18,482 nt of DNA from Rhodospirillaceae bacterium (GTDB taxonomy: Bacteria > Pseudomonadota > Alphaproteobacteria > Rhodospirillales > 2-02-FULL-58-16), in contig DUZD01000022.1 of the NCBI GenBank assembly GCA_013349695.1, forward strand, positions 1 to 18,482. The letters run 5' to 3'. The notes under the pieces were generated by a model that searched no databases, had not been told where the DNA came from, and saw only the letters and a program-made list of their open reading frames with translations. The position numbers and the translations under genes are program-made. Below are positions 7,945 to 16,344 of the stretch, piece by piece (the first letter of the stretch is position 1; each line of letters begins with the position of its first letter).

Positions 7945-9065
7945 TCCAACCTCCCCGGTCCCGGCCTCTCGCGGGTCAGCGCCAACACCATGCCCAGGCC
8001 CCAGGCCAAGGCCAGCGTCGAGGAGCCACCGTAGGAAATGAACGGCAGGGTCATGCCCTTGGGCGGCATCAACTGCAGGGATGAAGCCATGTTGATGATG
8101 GCCTGCAAGCCAAACTGGACCAGCAAACCGGCGACGACCAGGAGGACGAACAGATCGTTGTCCCTGAACACGCGGGAGAACCCGCGTAACACCACGAAGG
8201 CGAAAAGCCCGACGAGGAGAAGACAAACTATCAGGCCGAACTCCTCTCCGGTAACGGCGAAAATGAAATCGGCGTGAGCGTCGGGCAGGATCTCCTTGAT
8301 CCGCCCCTCGCCCGGGCCGCGGCCGAAAAGCCCGCCGTTGCGGAAAGCATCCAGCGACCGCATCACCTGATAGTTGTCGCCCGCGGAAGGGTCTAGAAAG
8401 CTGTCGACGCGAATCCGGACGTGAGTGAAAGTGAAATAGGCGGCGACGGCGCCACTCAAGAACAGCAAGGCCACCACCGCAACCAAGGTCAGCGGCAGAC
8501 CGGCCAGGAGCAACTGCGCGCCCCAGACGGCGGCGACGAGGATGCTCATGCCGACGTCCGGCTGCAAAAGCAGACAAGAGGCCACCAGAATGAAAAACCC
8601 GGCGGTGATGGCGTCGCCGGGAAAATGTTCGTCCTGACGCCGTTTAGCGAACATCCAGGCGGCGACCACGGCGAAGGCGGGCTTGATGAACTCCGAAGGC
8701 TGGATCGAAAGAGCTCCCAGCCGAAGCCAGCGTCTCGCTCCATTGATTTCCTCGCCGGTTATCAGAACCGCCACCATGAAAACCAAAGTGACGGCAAAGA
8801 CGACGGCGGCCAGCCGGCGGATGCCGCCCGACGTCAGCAGGGAAGTGGCGAGCATCACCGCCGATGCCAGCAAAAGAAAGAAGAACTGGCGGCGGACGAA
8901 ATGGAACGTATCGAGGCCCAGGCGCTCGGCCACCGGCGGCGAGGCGGCGAGGGTCATCAAGGCGCCAATCAAGGCGATGGCGGTCAAGGCGGTCAGAGAC
9001 CAGCGGTCGACGGTCCACCACCAGCGGCCGATGAGGCTGGTATCGGTGCGGGGGAAAGTGCTCAT
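7941..9065 (-). CDS. ftsW: Septal peptidoglycan glycosyltransferase FtsW (SEDS family)
   Basis: FtsW is the polytopic SEDS enzyme that polymerises lipid II into septal glycan strands together with FtsI. The 374-residue product has about ten hydrophobic segments. The conserved Asp of the large periplasmic loop is D266 in LPDAHADFIFAVTGEE; Thr or Ser is more common than Ala just before it. QPDVGMS (168-174) and PFISYGGSS (341-349) are further SEDS signatures that argue for FtsW rather than an unrelated transporter. The N-terminus is complete. ATG 9065 is used, although its GGGAGGG ribosome binding site is about 13 nt away, slightly long. The gene follows mraY by 19 bp with no murD between them. 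Confidence 0.97.
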   Translation of the reverse strand: MSTFPRTDTSLIGRWWWTVDRWSLTALTAIALIGALMTLAASPPVAERLGLDTFHFVRRQFFFLLLASAVMLATSLLTSGGIRRLAAVVFAVTLVFMVAVLITGEEINGARRWLRLGALSIQPSEFIKPAFAVVAAWMFAKRRQDEHFPGDAITAGFFILVASCLLLQPDVGMSILVAAVWGAQLLLAGLPLTLVAVVALLFLSGAVAAYFTFTHVRIRVDSFLDPSAGDNYQVMRSLDAFRNGGLFGRGPGEGRIKEILPDAHADFIFAVTGEEFGLIVCLLLVGLFAFVVLRGFSRVFRDNDLFVLLVVAGLLVQFGLQAIINMASSLQLMPPKGMTLPFISYGGSSTLALAWGLGMVLALTRERPGPGRLE

Positions 9066-9084
9066 CTTGCGGCCGTTCCCTCCC

Positions 9085-10173
9085 TCATCTCAACTTTAAC
9101 GTGGACAGGCCCACCAAAGCCAGAATGGAGGCGATGATCCAAAAACGGATGACGATGGTCGGCTCGGCCCAGCCTTTTTTTTCGAAGTGATGGTGCAGGG
9201 GCGCCATGCGGAACACCCGCTTGCCGGTGAGCTTGTACGAGACCACCTGGACGATCACCGAGACGGTTTCGAGAACGAACAGGCCGCCGACGATGGCAAG
9301 CACCAGTTCGTGCTTGGTGACGACGCTGACGGCACCCAAGGCGACGCCCAAGGAGAGCGAGCCCGTATCGCCCATGAAGACCTTGGCCGGCGGTGCGTTG
9401 AACCACAGGAACCCCAGCCCGCCGCCAACCAAGGCGCCGCAGAAAACAGCGAGTTCGCCGCTGCCGGGGACATAGTGGAGTTGCAGGTAGTTGGAGAACA
9501 CGGAGTTTCCAGCCAGATAAGCGATGAGAGCGAAAACGCCGGCGGCGATCATCACCGGCACGATGGCCAGGCCGTCAAGGCCGTCGGTGATGTTGACCGC
9601 ATTCGAAGCCCCGACCATGACCAGCACGGCGAAAACAGCGAAAAACCAGCCGAGATCGATAAGCACGTTCTTGAAAAAGGGAACAGCGAGGGTGCTGCTG
9701 AACGGATCCGGCAACAGCGTCATGATCCAAAAGGCGGTGGCGGCGGCAATGACCACTTGCAAAATCAATTTCAGCTTGACGGGCAAACCCCTGCTGTCCC
9801 GTCGGCTCACTTTAATGTAGTCGTCGAGGAAGCCGATGGTGCCGTAACAAATGGTTATGCCGAGAGTCGCCCAAATATAACCGTTGGTCAGATCCGCCCA
9901 TAGCAGCGTCGCCCCGCTCATCGCCAAAAGGATCAGCAATCCGCCCATGGTCGGCGTTCCTTTTTTGGAAAGCAGATGGCTTTCCGGCCCGTCGTCGCGG
10001 ATGGGCTGTCCTCCGTTTTGGCGGCTTTTGAGGTGGCGAATCAGCGACGGTCCGACGACGAAGCTGATGATCAGCGCGGTGATGATGGCGCCGCCGGTGC
10101 GGAAGGTGAGATAGCGGAAGACGTTGAGCAAAGCGAACTGATCGGCCAGCGGAAAGAGAATGTGAAATAGCAT
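9085..10173 (-). CDS. mraY: Phospho-N-acetylmuramoyl-pentapeptide transferase MraY
   Basis: MraY is the integral membrane enzyme that transfers phospho-MurNAc-pentapeptide to undecaprenyl phosphate, giving lipid I. It has 362 residues, about ten transmembrane segments and all family signatures: GTPTMGG (72-78), the Asp pair in GFLDDYIK (114-121), NAVNITDGLDGLA (191-203), the Asp of FMGDTGSL (266-273) and APLHHHFEKKG (324-334). ATG 10173 follows an AGGGAG ribosome binding site, 11 bp after the murF stop. The C-terminus (LSTLKLR) is a normal family ending, so the missing murD has not truncated this gene. Confidence 0.98.
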   Translation of the reverse strand: MLFHILFPLADQFALLNVFRYLTFRTGGAIITALIISFVVGPSLIRHLKSRQNGGQPIRDDGPESHLLSKKGTPTMGGLLILLAMSGATLLWADLTNGYIWATLGITICYGTIGFLDDYIKVSRRDSRGLPVKLKLILQVVIAAATAFWIMTLLPDPFSSTLAVPFFKNVLIDLGWFFAVFAVLVMVGASNAVNITDGLDGLAIVPVMIAAGVFALIAYLAGNSVFSNYLQLHYVPGSGELAVFCGALVGGGLGFLWFNAPPAKVFMGDTGSLSLGVALGAVSVVTKHELVLAIVGGLFVLETVSVIVQVVSYKLTGKRVFRMAPLHHHFEKKGWAEPTIVIRFWIIASILALVGLSTLKLR

Positions 10174-10184
10174 GCGCGGGCTCC

Positions 10185-11636
10185 CTAATCCCCGTTGACG
10201 ACCCGTTGCGGGGGGGCGTCTTCGGTTGCCGTATCCAAGGCCAGCAAAGCCTCGACGATGAGCTGGGTGTTGCTCGCCGCCGAGCCTTTGACGCAAATCA
10301 CGTCACCCGGCCGCGCCGCCGCCGTCACTATCGGCGCCAACCGCCGGGCATCGGCGGCGTGGCCGCCACGCATGGCTCGGGGCAGGATGTCGGTCAGGCG
10401 GGCCATCTCGGCGCCCGCCGTGAACACCAGATCGATGCCGTTACTTTGCAGGGGCGCGGCCAAGGCGGCGTGTTCGTCGGCCGCGGCTACTCCCAGTTCC
10501 AACATGTCGCCGAGAACGGCGATGCGCCGTCCACCGCCGCTCGGCCGCGCCTGGCCCAGGACTTCCAAGGCGGCGGACGTGGATGCGGGATTGGCGTTAT
10601 AGCTTTCGTCGATCACCTCGAAACCGCCACCGGCCAGACGGACATGGTGGCGTTGCCCCCGTCCCGACAGCGCCGGCAGGTTATCCAGGGCGGCGGCGGC
10701 CGCCGCCGTGTCGCCTTCGGCGGCACGCACCGTGGCGAGAACGGCCAAACTGTTCATCACCCAGTGCCGGCCGGGAACGCCGACGCGGTAATCGAGGATT
10801 TCGCCGAGCACTTCCGCCTTGACGCGTGAACCCTCCGGCCCTTGGCTCGATTCCAACAGGCGAACCGCCGCCTCGCTGTCGGCGCCGAAGGCCAGAATGG
10901 TTTTCACGCCTGTCCTTCGGGCGGCGGCGGCGAGGCGATGGAAATGGGGGTTGTCGCGATTGAGCACGGCGATGCCGTCTCTTGCCATGCCGGCGAAGAC
11001 TTCGGCCTTGGCGTCGGCGATTTCGCCGAGGTTGGCGAAATAGGCGCTGTGCGCCGCCTCGACGGAGGTGATGAGCGCGACATGGGGACCAGCCAGCCGG
11101 GATAAAGGTTCGATTTCACCGGCATGATTCATGCCCATTTCGAAGATGCCGAAAGCGGTTCCTTTCGGCATCCGGGCGAGACTCAACGGCAGACCCCAGT
11201 GATTGTTGTGACTGCTTTCGTTGGCGGAGGTCGGAGCCTGTTGGCCGAGAACCCATTTCAAGGCCTCTTTCGTGCCGGTCTTGCCGACACTGCCGGTGAC
11301 GGCGATGACGCGGGCTTGGGTGCGCCGCCGCGCCGCCCGCGCGAGGCCGTTCAAAGCCGCCATGGTATTCTTCACCATGATGATGGGAACGCCTCCGGGG
11401 AGGCCGATCGGCTGGCGATGGGCGATTGCCGCGGCGGCGCCCCGGCTGAAAGCTTTGGCGATGAAATCGTGACCGTCGAAACGGGGTCCCTCGATGGCAA
11501 CGAAAAGGTCGCCAGGTTCAACCGTCCGGCTGTCGATGGAAACGCCGGTGGCCCGCCAATCGGCCTCATGGCCGGCCGCCGATGCCGCCGCGACTTCCGC
11601 CGCCGCCCACAGGACCGGTTTGCCGCCGGCGTTCAT
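10185..11636 (-). CDS. murF: UDP-N-acetylmuramoyl-tripeptide--D-alanyl-D-alanine ligase MurF
   Basis: MurF adds the D-Ala-D-Ala dipeptide made by Ddl to the UDP-MurNAc-tripeptide, completing the cytoplasmic pentapeptide precursor. The 483-residue product has the N-terminal domain with GVSIDSRTVEPGDLFVAI (31-48), the P-loop TGSVGKTGTKEAL (114-126), the ESSHNNHWGLPLSL segment and EMGMNHAGEI, typical of MurF. A C-terminal domain begins around DESYNANP. The P-loop has GKTG rather than GKTT, a substitution I recall in alphaproteobacterial MurF. ATG 11636 overlaps the murE stop as ATGA; its GGGGA ribosome binding site is weak, suggesting reliance on coupling. Confidence 0.97.
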   Translation of the reverse strand: MNAGGKPVLWAAAEVAAASAAGHEADWRATGVSIDSRTVEPGDLFVAIEGPRFDGHDFIAKAFSRGAAAAIAHRQPIGLPGGVPIIMVKNTMAALNGLARAARRRTQARVIAVTGSVGKTGTKEALKWVLGQQAPTSANESSHNNHWGLPLSLARMPKGTAFGIFEMGMNHAGEIEPLSRLAGPHVALITSVEAAHSAYFANLGEIADAKAEVFAGMARDGIAVLNRDNPHFHRLAAAARRTGVKTILAFGADSEAAVRLLESSQGPEGSRVKAEVLGEILDYRVGVPGRHWVMNSLAVLATVRAAEGDTAAAAAALDNLPALSGRGQRHHVRLAGGGFEVIDESYNANPASTSAALEVLGQARPSGGGRRIAVLGDMLELGVAAADEHAALAAPLQSNGIDLVFTAGAEMARLTDILPRAMRGGHAADARRLAPIVTAAARPGDVICVKGSAASNTQLIVEALLALDTATEDAPPQRVVNGD

Positions 11637-13117
11637 CGAACCGATTCCCCGATGGCGGCGCGGGCAACCTCGGCGTCGTCGAAGGGACGCATCTCATGGC
11701 CGACGATCTGCCCTTGCTCGTGTCCCTTGCCGGCGATCACCAGAATGTCGCAAGGCTGCAACCCGGCGACGGCGGCGGCGATGGCTTCGCGGCGGTCGCC
11801 GATTTCACGGGCGCCGGGACAGGCGGCCAGAATCCGGGCGCGGATGGCCGCCGGATTCTCGCCGCGCGGGTTGTCGTCGGTGACCAACACCACGTCCGCC
11901 AGTCGCCAGGCCAGCCGGCCCATATCGGACCGCTTTGCGGAGTCGCGCTCGCCGCCGCAGCCAAAAACCAGATGCAGGCTTCCTTCGGTGTGGGGCCTCA
12001 GCGCCTTGAGCAGGCAGGCCAGGGCATCGGGGGTATGGGCGTAATCGACAAAAACGCTGGCTCCCGTTGGCGTGCAGGCAACTTTCTGAAGGCGACCGGG
12101 GATCCCTTGCAAACATTTCAGGGCGGGCACCGCTTGGCTTGCGGACTCGCCGGCGGCCAGGGCCATGGCGAGGGCGCAAAGGGCGTTTTCCGCCTGGAAA
12201 GCGCCAATAAGGGGCAGGTTTACCTGATAGGAATCGCCCAACACCGCCAAATTCAGGCGCTGTCCTCCGGGCCGCGGCTCGAGCCGTAGCAGTCGCACGT
12301 CCCTACCATTGACGCCGAAACCGATGACCCGTTGACGCCGCACCCCGGCCATTTGCCGCAAGGCCTCGAAACATTCCGCGTCGGCGTTGAGGACGGCCGT
12401 GCCGCCGGGTTTCATGACCTCGCCCAACAAACGCATTTTCGCTTCCATGTAGTCCGCCATGGAGCCGTGGTAATCCAGGTGATCGCGGGTGATGTTGGTG
12501 AATGCCGCCACCGTCACGTCAACCCCGTCCAGACGGTGCTGGGCGAGGCCGTGGCTGGAAGCCTCCATGGCCAGGCAATCGACGCCCCGGTCGGCCAAAT
12601 CGCGGAGTTTCCGGTGCAAGTCCACCGGATCGGGCGTGGTCAGGCCGCCAGCCGCTTCCATGCCCGGCGCCGACAAACCCAGAGTCCCCAGACTGGCGGC
12701 GCGGCGGCCCAAGCGCGTCCAGATTTGACGGAGAAAGGAAATCGTCGAAGTCTTGCCGTTGGTTCCGGTTACCGCCGCCACGGTGGCCGGCTGTCGGCCG
12801 AAAAAACGTGCCGCCATGAGGGCGAATCGGCGGCGCGGATTCTTGTCGATGATCAATGGGAACGGATCGTTCAAGGTGCCGGCGGTAGAGGCGGGCAAAG
12901 GGGTGCCGGGCGGTGCCAGCACGGCTGCCGCGCCGCGCTCCAACGCTTCGCCGATGAAGCTTCGGCCGTCAACCCGGCTACCCGGTAAGGCGGCAAACAG
13001 AAAACCGGGTTCGACCTGACGTGAATCACAGGTCAGACCCGAGATTTCCTTGTTCCTGGCTGTCGCTTCCCGCATGACTCCTGACATTTCTCCATTGACA
13101 AGCTCAAAAAGCCGCAA
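11633..13117 (-). CDS. murE: UDP-N-acetylmuramoyl-L-alanyl-D-glutamate--2,6-diaminopimelate ligase MurE
   Basis: MurE adds meso-diaminopimelate to UDP-MurNAc-L-Ala-D-Glu in the cytoplasm. Numbered from the chosen start (494 residues), it shows ISGLTCDSRQVEPGFLFAAL (25-44), the P-loop TGTNGKTS (117-124), the conserved Lys in YMEAKMRL (K227) and DNPR (415-418), the signature of meso-DAP rather than lysine enzymes. The start is uncertain. TTG 13117 gives the family-like opening RLFELV and overlaps ftsI by 14 nt, but lacks a good ribosome binding site. ATG 13087 and ATG 13075 have GGAG only 2 nt upstream, which is too close. The frame stays open upstream to 13291, inside ftsI, and that part is not MurE-like. 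Confidence 0.95.
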   Translation of the reverse strand: MRLFELVNGEMSGVMREATARNKEISGLTCDSRQVEPGFLFAALPGSRVDGRSFIGEALERGAAAVLAPPGTPLPASTAGTLNDPFPLIIDKNPRRRFALMAARFFGRQPATVAAVTGTNGKTSTISFLRQIWTRLGRRAASLGTLGLSAPGMEAAGGLTTPDPVDLHRKLRDLADRGVDCLAMEASSHGLAQHRLDGVDVTVAAFTNITRDHLDYHGSMADYMEAKMRLLGEVMKPGGTAVLNADAECFEALRQMAGVRRQRVIGFGVNGRDVRLLRLEPRPGGQRLNLAVLGDSYQVNLPLIGAFQAENALCALAMALAAGESASQAVPALKCLQGIPGRLQKVACTPTGASVFVDYAHTPDALACLLKALRPHTEGSLHLVFGCGGERDSAKRSDMGRLAWRLADVVLVTDDNPRGENPAAIRARILAACPGAREIGDRREAIAAAVAGLQPCDILVIAGKGHEQGQIVGHEMRPFDDAEVARAAIGESVR

Positions 13118-14846
13118 GTCTTGCCGCCCGTGAGCCGTCGCCGGCAACGGCGAGGCGCCGATTGCCGGGTTGCGGCGCGTCTTCGCCGGTGGCCGGCGCC
13201 AGGCCGAGGAGCGGCGCCATCCGCCGCACGACGCGTTTGACCACGGGGGCGGCGACCCAACCGCCGGTGGCGTAAAAAGATGTACTTGCATTGCCCTTGG
13301 GTTCGTCTAGGAGGGCCAGCACCACGTAACGCGGCGCGTTGATGGGAAAGGCGCCGACGAAAGAAGAAATTATTGCCTTGTTCCGGTAGCCGCCGCCGGC
13401 AACCTTTTCCGCCGTTCCCGTCTTGCCGCCGACTATGTAGCCGACGGCGTCCGCCTTCCTGCCGGTGCCGCTTCTGACCACCAGGCGCATGAGCTCGCGC
13501 ATTTGCCGCGAAGTCTCGGCCTTAAGCACCCTTTTCCCCTCGGGCGGCAAGCCGCGCCGTTGCTTGAGCAGGGTCGCCGGACGGTACACCCCGCCGTTGA
13601 CAAGGGCGGCGACGGCGCTGGCCAGTTGCAAGGGGGTAACGGCGATACCATGGCCGTAGGCGATGGTTATGGTATTGATCTGGCGCCAGGGCGACGGGAT
13701 CAGCGGCGCCCCGACTTCCGGCAACTCGATGGCCGCCGGACGGAGGAGCCAGAGCCGATCAAGGTAGCGTTTCTGGGTGCTGGCGCCGACATCCAAGGCC
13801 ATCTTGGCGGCGCCGATGTTCGACGAATAGACCAGGATTTCCGGCACCGATAGCCAACGGTTCTTGGCATGGAAGTCGGAAATAGTGTATCGGGCGACAC
13901 GAAGGGGCTTGCTGGCATCATAGCCGTCGCTCAAGGTGACCGTGCCGGAATCCAGGGCCATGGCCGTGGTGAACAGTTTGAAAGTGGAACCCATTTCATA
14001 GACACCCTTGGTCATCCGGTTGAATGCCCCATCCTTGTCGCCCGATCCGGGAACATTGGGATCGAAATCGGGCAGGGAGACCATCGCCAGGACTTCGCCG
14101 GTTTGCACGTCGAGCACGGTCCCGGCGGCGCCGAGGGCTTTGAATTCGGTCATCGCCAAGGAAAGTTCCTGGTGAAGAAGGGATTGGATGCGAAGATCGA
14201 GGGACAGAGCCAGGGAAGCTTTGCCGTTTCGCAAAACGTTGTCGAAATACTTCTCGATCCCGGCGATGCCGAGGCCGTCGGTGTCTGTAAATCCAAGCAC
14301 GTGCGCCGCCATCCGTCCGTGCGGATAGACCCGCCGCTCGCCGCGCTGGAAATAAAAACCGGGCAAGCCCAAGCGGTTGACCTGATATTTTTGTTTCGGG
14401 GTCAGGTTGCGGCGGATCCAGACAAAACGGGCCGTGGATTTGAGCTTGACCATCATTTCGGCGCGGTTCAGGGCCGGCAGCACCGCGACCAGCTTGTCGG
14501 CCGCTTCCCCGGCGTCGGGAACGTCAACGGGATCGGCGTAAAGGGAAGCAGTGGGTAGGCTGGTTGCCATGATAATGCCGTTACTGTCGACGATGCCGAC
14601 ACGATCGGCGACCGCCGGCCGGAGCGGGGAGGCGCTCGCCAAGAGGGGCTCGGCGCCTTTGCCCGGAATCGTCAAATCGATAAGGCGTCCGGCGATGACC
14701 AGGAAGGCAAAGGTGATCACGACGCCGATCGCCAGCAAACGGTTGCGCCTTTTTTCCATGGTCTGCTGGCGGATGCCTCGCGGATGCCCCCGGTTTTCAA
14801 ACAAGCGCCCGAGTAATCTCGCCTGGCTAGCGTGGTTATTGTTCAT
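13104..14846 (-). CDS. ftsI: Septal transpeptidase FtsI (class B penicillin-binding protein 3)
   Basis: FtsI is the inner-membrane-anchored, periplasmic D,D-transpeptidase that cross-links septal peptidoglycan made by FtsW. The 580-residue product has a basic cytoplasmic tail, a transmembrane helix (about 36-54), the class B dimerisation/pedestal domain and then the transpeptidase domain. The active-site motifs are STFK (287-290, nucleophile Ser 287), SSN (341-343) and KTGT (475-478). There are no PASTA repeats. ATG 14846 overlaps the ftsL stop as ATGA, with AAGGAAAGG upstream. The 3' end runs 14 nt past the preferred murE start. All catalytic residues are present, so it should be active and beta-lactam sensitive. 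Confidence 0.97.
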   Translation of the reverse strand: MNNNHASQARLLGRLFENRGHPRGIRQQTMEKRRNRLLAIGVVITFAFLVIAGRLIDLTIPGKGAEPLLASASPLRPAVADRVGIVDSNGIIMATSLPTASLYADPVDVPDAGEAADKLVAVLPALNRAEMMVKLKSTARFVWIRRNLTPKQKYQVNRLGLPGFYFQRGERRVYPHGRMAAHVLGFTDTDGLGIAGIEKYFDNVLRNGKASLALSLDLRIQSLLHQELSLAMTEFKALGAAGTVLDVQTGEVLAMVSLPDFDPNVPGSGDKDGAFNRMTKGVYEMGSTFKLFTTAMALDSGTVTLSDGYDASKPLRVARYTISDFHAKNRWLSVPEILVYSSNIGAAKMALDVGASTQKRYLDRLWLLRPAAIELPEVGAPLIPSPWRQINTITIAYGHGIAVTPLQLASAVAALVNGGVYRPATLLKQRRGLPPEGKRVLKAETSRQMRELMRLVVRSGTGRKADAVGYIVGGKTGTAEKVAGGGYRNKAIISSFVGAFPINAPRYVVLALLDEPKGNASTSFYATGGWVAAPVVKRVVRRMAPLLGLAPATGEDAPQPGNRRLAVAGDGSRAARLAAF

Positions 14847-15340
14847 TGTCTGACCTTTCCTTCGGCCAATTGGCGGGAACGGCCGACATTGTTCCGGGCA
14901 CGCGAGTTTCCGATCCTGTCTGGGCGGCGCTCTCCCTTGCCTTTGGGATTTCTTGGCTTGGCTTGGGCTGCCCTAGTGGCGGGTTCCCCGGCCCGGCGGC
15001 CGCCGGCGCGCGGATCCATTTTTGACGGTTGACGGGAAGAAAACTTCCGCTTTTCGGGAAGAGAGGAGGGCTTCGGCAAACCCGAAAAGATGCCGAACTG
15101 CTTCGCTTCGACCGGCTTCAGGCCGAGATAGCGGAGGGCCAGGGAGCGCAGTCGTTCAGGGTTGTTGAGATGGCTCCATTCAGCCTTCAGGACGTGAATG
15201 GCCTGCCGTTCGGCGATGATAGAGCGGTTGAGCCGGGAGAGTTCGTCTTCCAGATCCTGTACCTCGTACTTGACCGAAAACATTACCAAACTGATGGCCC
15301 CCGCCAACAACAAGGTCAACAAAGTGGAAAGATGGATCAT
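14843..15340 (-). CDS. ftsL: Cell division protein FtsL with long basic C-terminal tail
   Basis: FtsL is a small bitopic divisome protein that forms a coiled-coil complex with FtsB and FtsQ and helps activate FtsWI. The product has 165 residues: a transmembrane helix (about 4-22), a heptad-rich region (about 25-58), then NNPERLRSLALRYLGLKP (59-76), the typical end of the FtsL core. An unusual tail follows (about 88-165), rich in Arg, Lys, Pro and Gly and apparently disordered, longer than in most FtsL proteins. ATG 15340 overlaps the rsmH stop as ATGA, with GAGGAG 6 nt upstream (15347-15352). The call rests on position and architecture because FtsL sequences diverge strongly. Confidence 0.9.
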   Translation of the reverse strand: MIHLSTLLTLLLAGAISLVMFSVKYEVQDLEDELSRLNRSIIAERQAIHVLKAEWSHLNNPERLRSLALRYLGLKPVEAKQFGIFSGLPKPSSLPEKRKFSSRQPSKMDPRAGGRRAGEPATRAAQAKPRNPKGKGERRPDRIGNSRARNNVGRSRQLAEGKVRQ

Positions 15341-16344
15341 GACCGTCTCCTCGTGTCGCCCGTTCTCCTGGGGCTGGACCAAGCCGGGGCGGCGGTGCGT
15401 TCCGCCGCTCGCAGCCGCGCCGAGCGGGCGCGTGGATTGGCCGCCACCTCGGCCGCCGATGGCCGCGTGACTCCCCGGCCCAGAAGACGGAAGCTGGGAC
15501 GGGACCGGGTTGCGTCGGCCTCGGGCATGTGACGGGACGGCTTTGCCTGGACGCCGCCGCGCCGGCGCAGGAAATCCTTGACCTTGCGGTCCTCCAGGGA
15601 ATGAAAGGAGACCACGGCGAGGCGGCCGCCGGGGGCCAGCAAGACCTCCGCCGCGTTGAGGCCGCGATCAAGCTCGCCCAGCTCGTCATTGACGTAAATG
15701 CGCAGGGCCTGGAAAGTTCGCGTCGCCGGATCGATGCGGTCCTTGCGCCGCCGGCTGGCGCCGCGGACGAGATCGGCCAATTGACCGGTGCGGGTGATGG
15801 CGGCCTTGCCGCGGGCCTCGACAATGGCGCGGGCGATTCGCCGCGACGCCCGATCCTCGCCATATCGATAGATCAGGTCGGCCAATTCCCGTTCCGGCAA
15901 GTGGTTGACGACATCGGCGGCGGTCATCCCGCCGCCGCCCATCCGCATATCGAGCGGTCCGTCGGCGCGAAAGGAAAAACCGCGGCCGGCGTCATCGACC
16001 TGCATCGAGGAAAGGCCAAGGTCAAAGGCGACGCCGTCGACGCCAGCAACGCCGACAGCGCTCAACAACTCGATCATATTGCCGTAACAACCGCTCAAAA
16101 CCATCATCCGGCCCGGAAAGCGGCGGCCAAGGCTGGCTCCGTGCCGGACCGCCTCCGGGTCGCGATCAATGCCCCAGACCGTGCATTGCGCGGCCTCGAG
16201 AAGGGCCTTGGCATAACCGCCGGCGCCGAAGGTGCCGTCGATGTAGACGGCGCCGTCGCGGGGCGCCATGACCTCCAGTATTTCCCGCGGCATCACTGGA
16301 GTGTGGGGGCCGGGGGAGTTGGATGTCATGGTGGCGGCGGCCAT
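15337..16344 (-). CDS. rsmH: 16S rRNA (cytosine(1402)-N(4))-methyltransferase RsmH (MraW)
   Basis: RsmH is the S-adenosylmethionine-dependent enzyme that N4-methylates C1402 in the decoding centre of 16S rRNA. The 335-residue product has HTPVM (14-18), the SAM-binding motif YIDGTFGAGGYAKALL (34-49), GIDRDPEA, FDLGLSSMQVDDAGRGFSF, and the late VVSFHSLEDRKVKDF motif. ATG 16344 overlaps the mraZ stop by one base (TGATG), with GGAGAG upstream. A second ATG at 16329 also fits the family start. The C-terminus is Arg-rich. As in most bacteria it is second in the dcw cluster. Confidence 0.97.
   Translation of the reverse strand: MAAATMTSNSPGPHTPVMPREILEVMAPRDGAVYIDGTFGAGGYAKALLEAAQCTVWGIDRDPEAVRHGASLGRRFPGRMMVLSGCYGNMIELLSAVGVAGVDGVAFDLGLSSMQVDDAGRGFSFRADGPLDMRMGGGGMTAADVVNHLPERELADLIYRYGEDRASRRIARAIVEARGKAAITRTGQLADLVRGASRRRKDRIDPATRTFQALRIYVNDELGELDRGLNAAEVLLAPGGRLAVVSFHSLEDRKVKDFLRRRGGVQAKPSRHMPEADATRSRPSFRLLGRGVTRPSAAEVAANPRARSARLRAAERTAAPAWSSPRRTGDTRRRS

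Noticed and set aside
11274..11297. MurF P-loop reads GKTG instead of GKTT
   Set aside because: I recall this form in alphaproteobacterial MurF, and the following TKEAL matches the family, so it is not an anomaly.
13118..13291. N-terminal extension of murE inside ftsI
   Set aside because: The added residues are Arg/Pro-rich shadow sequence of the ftsI C-terminus and unlike any MurE.
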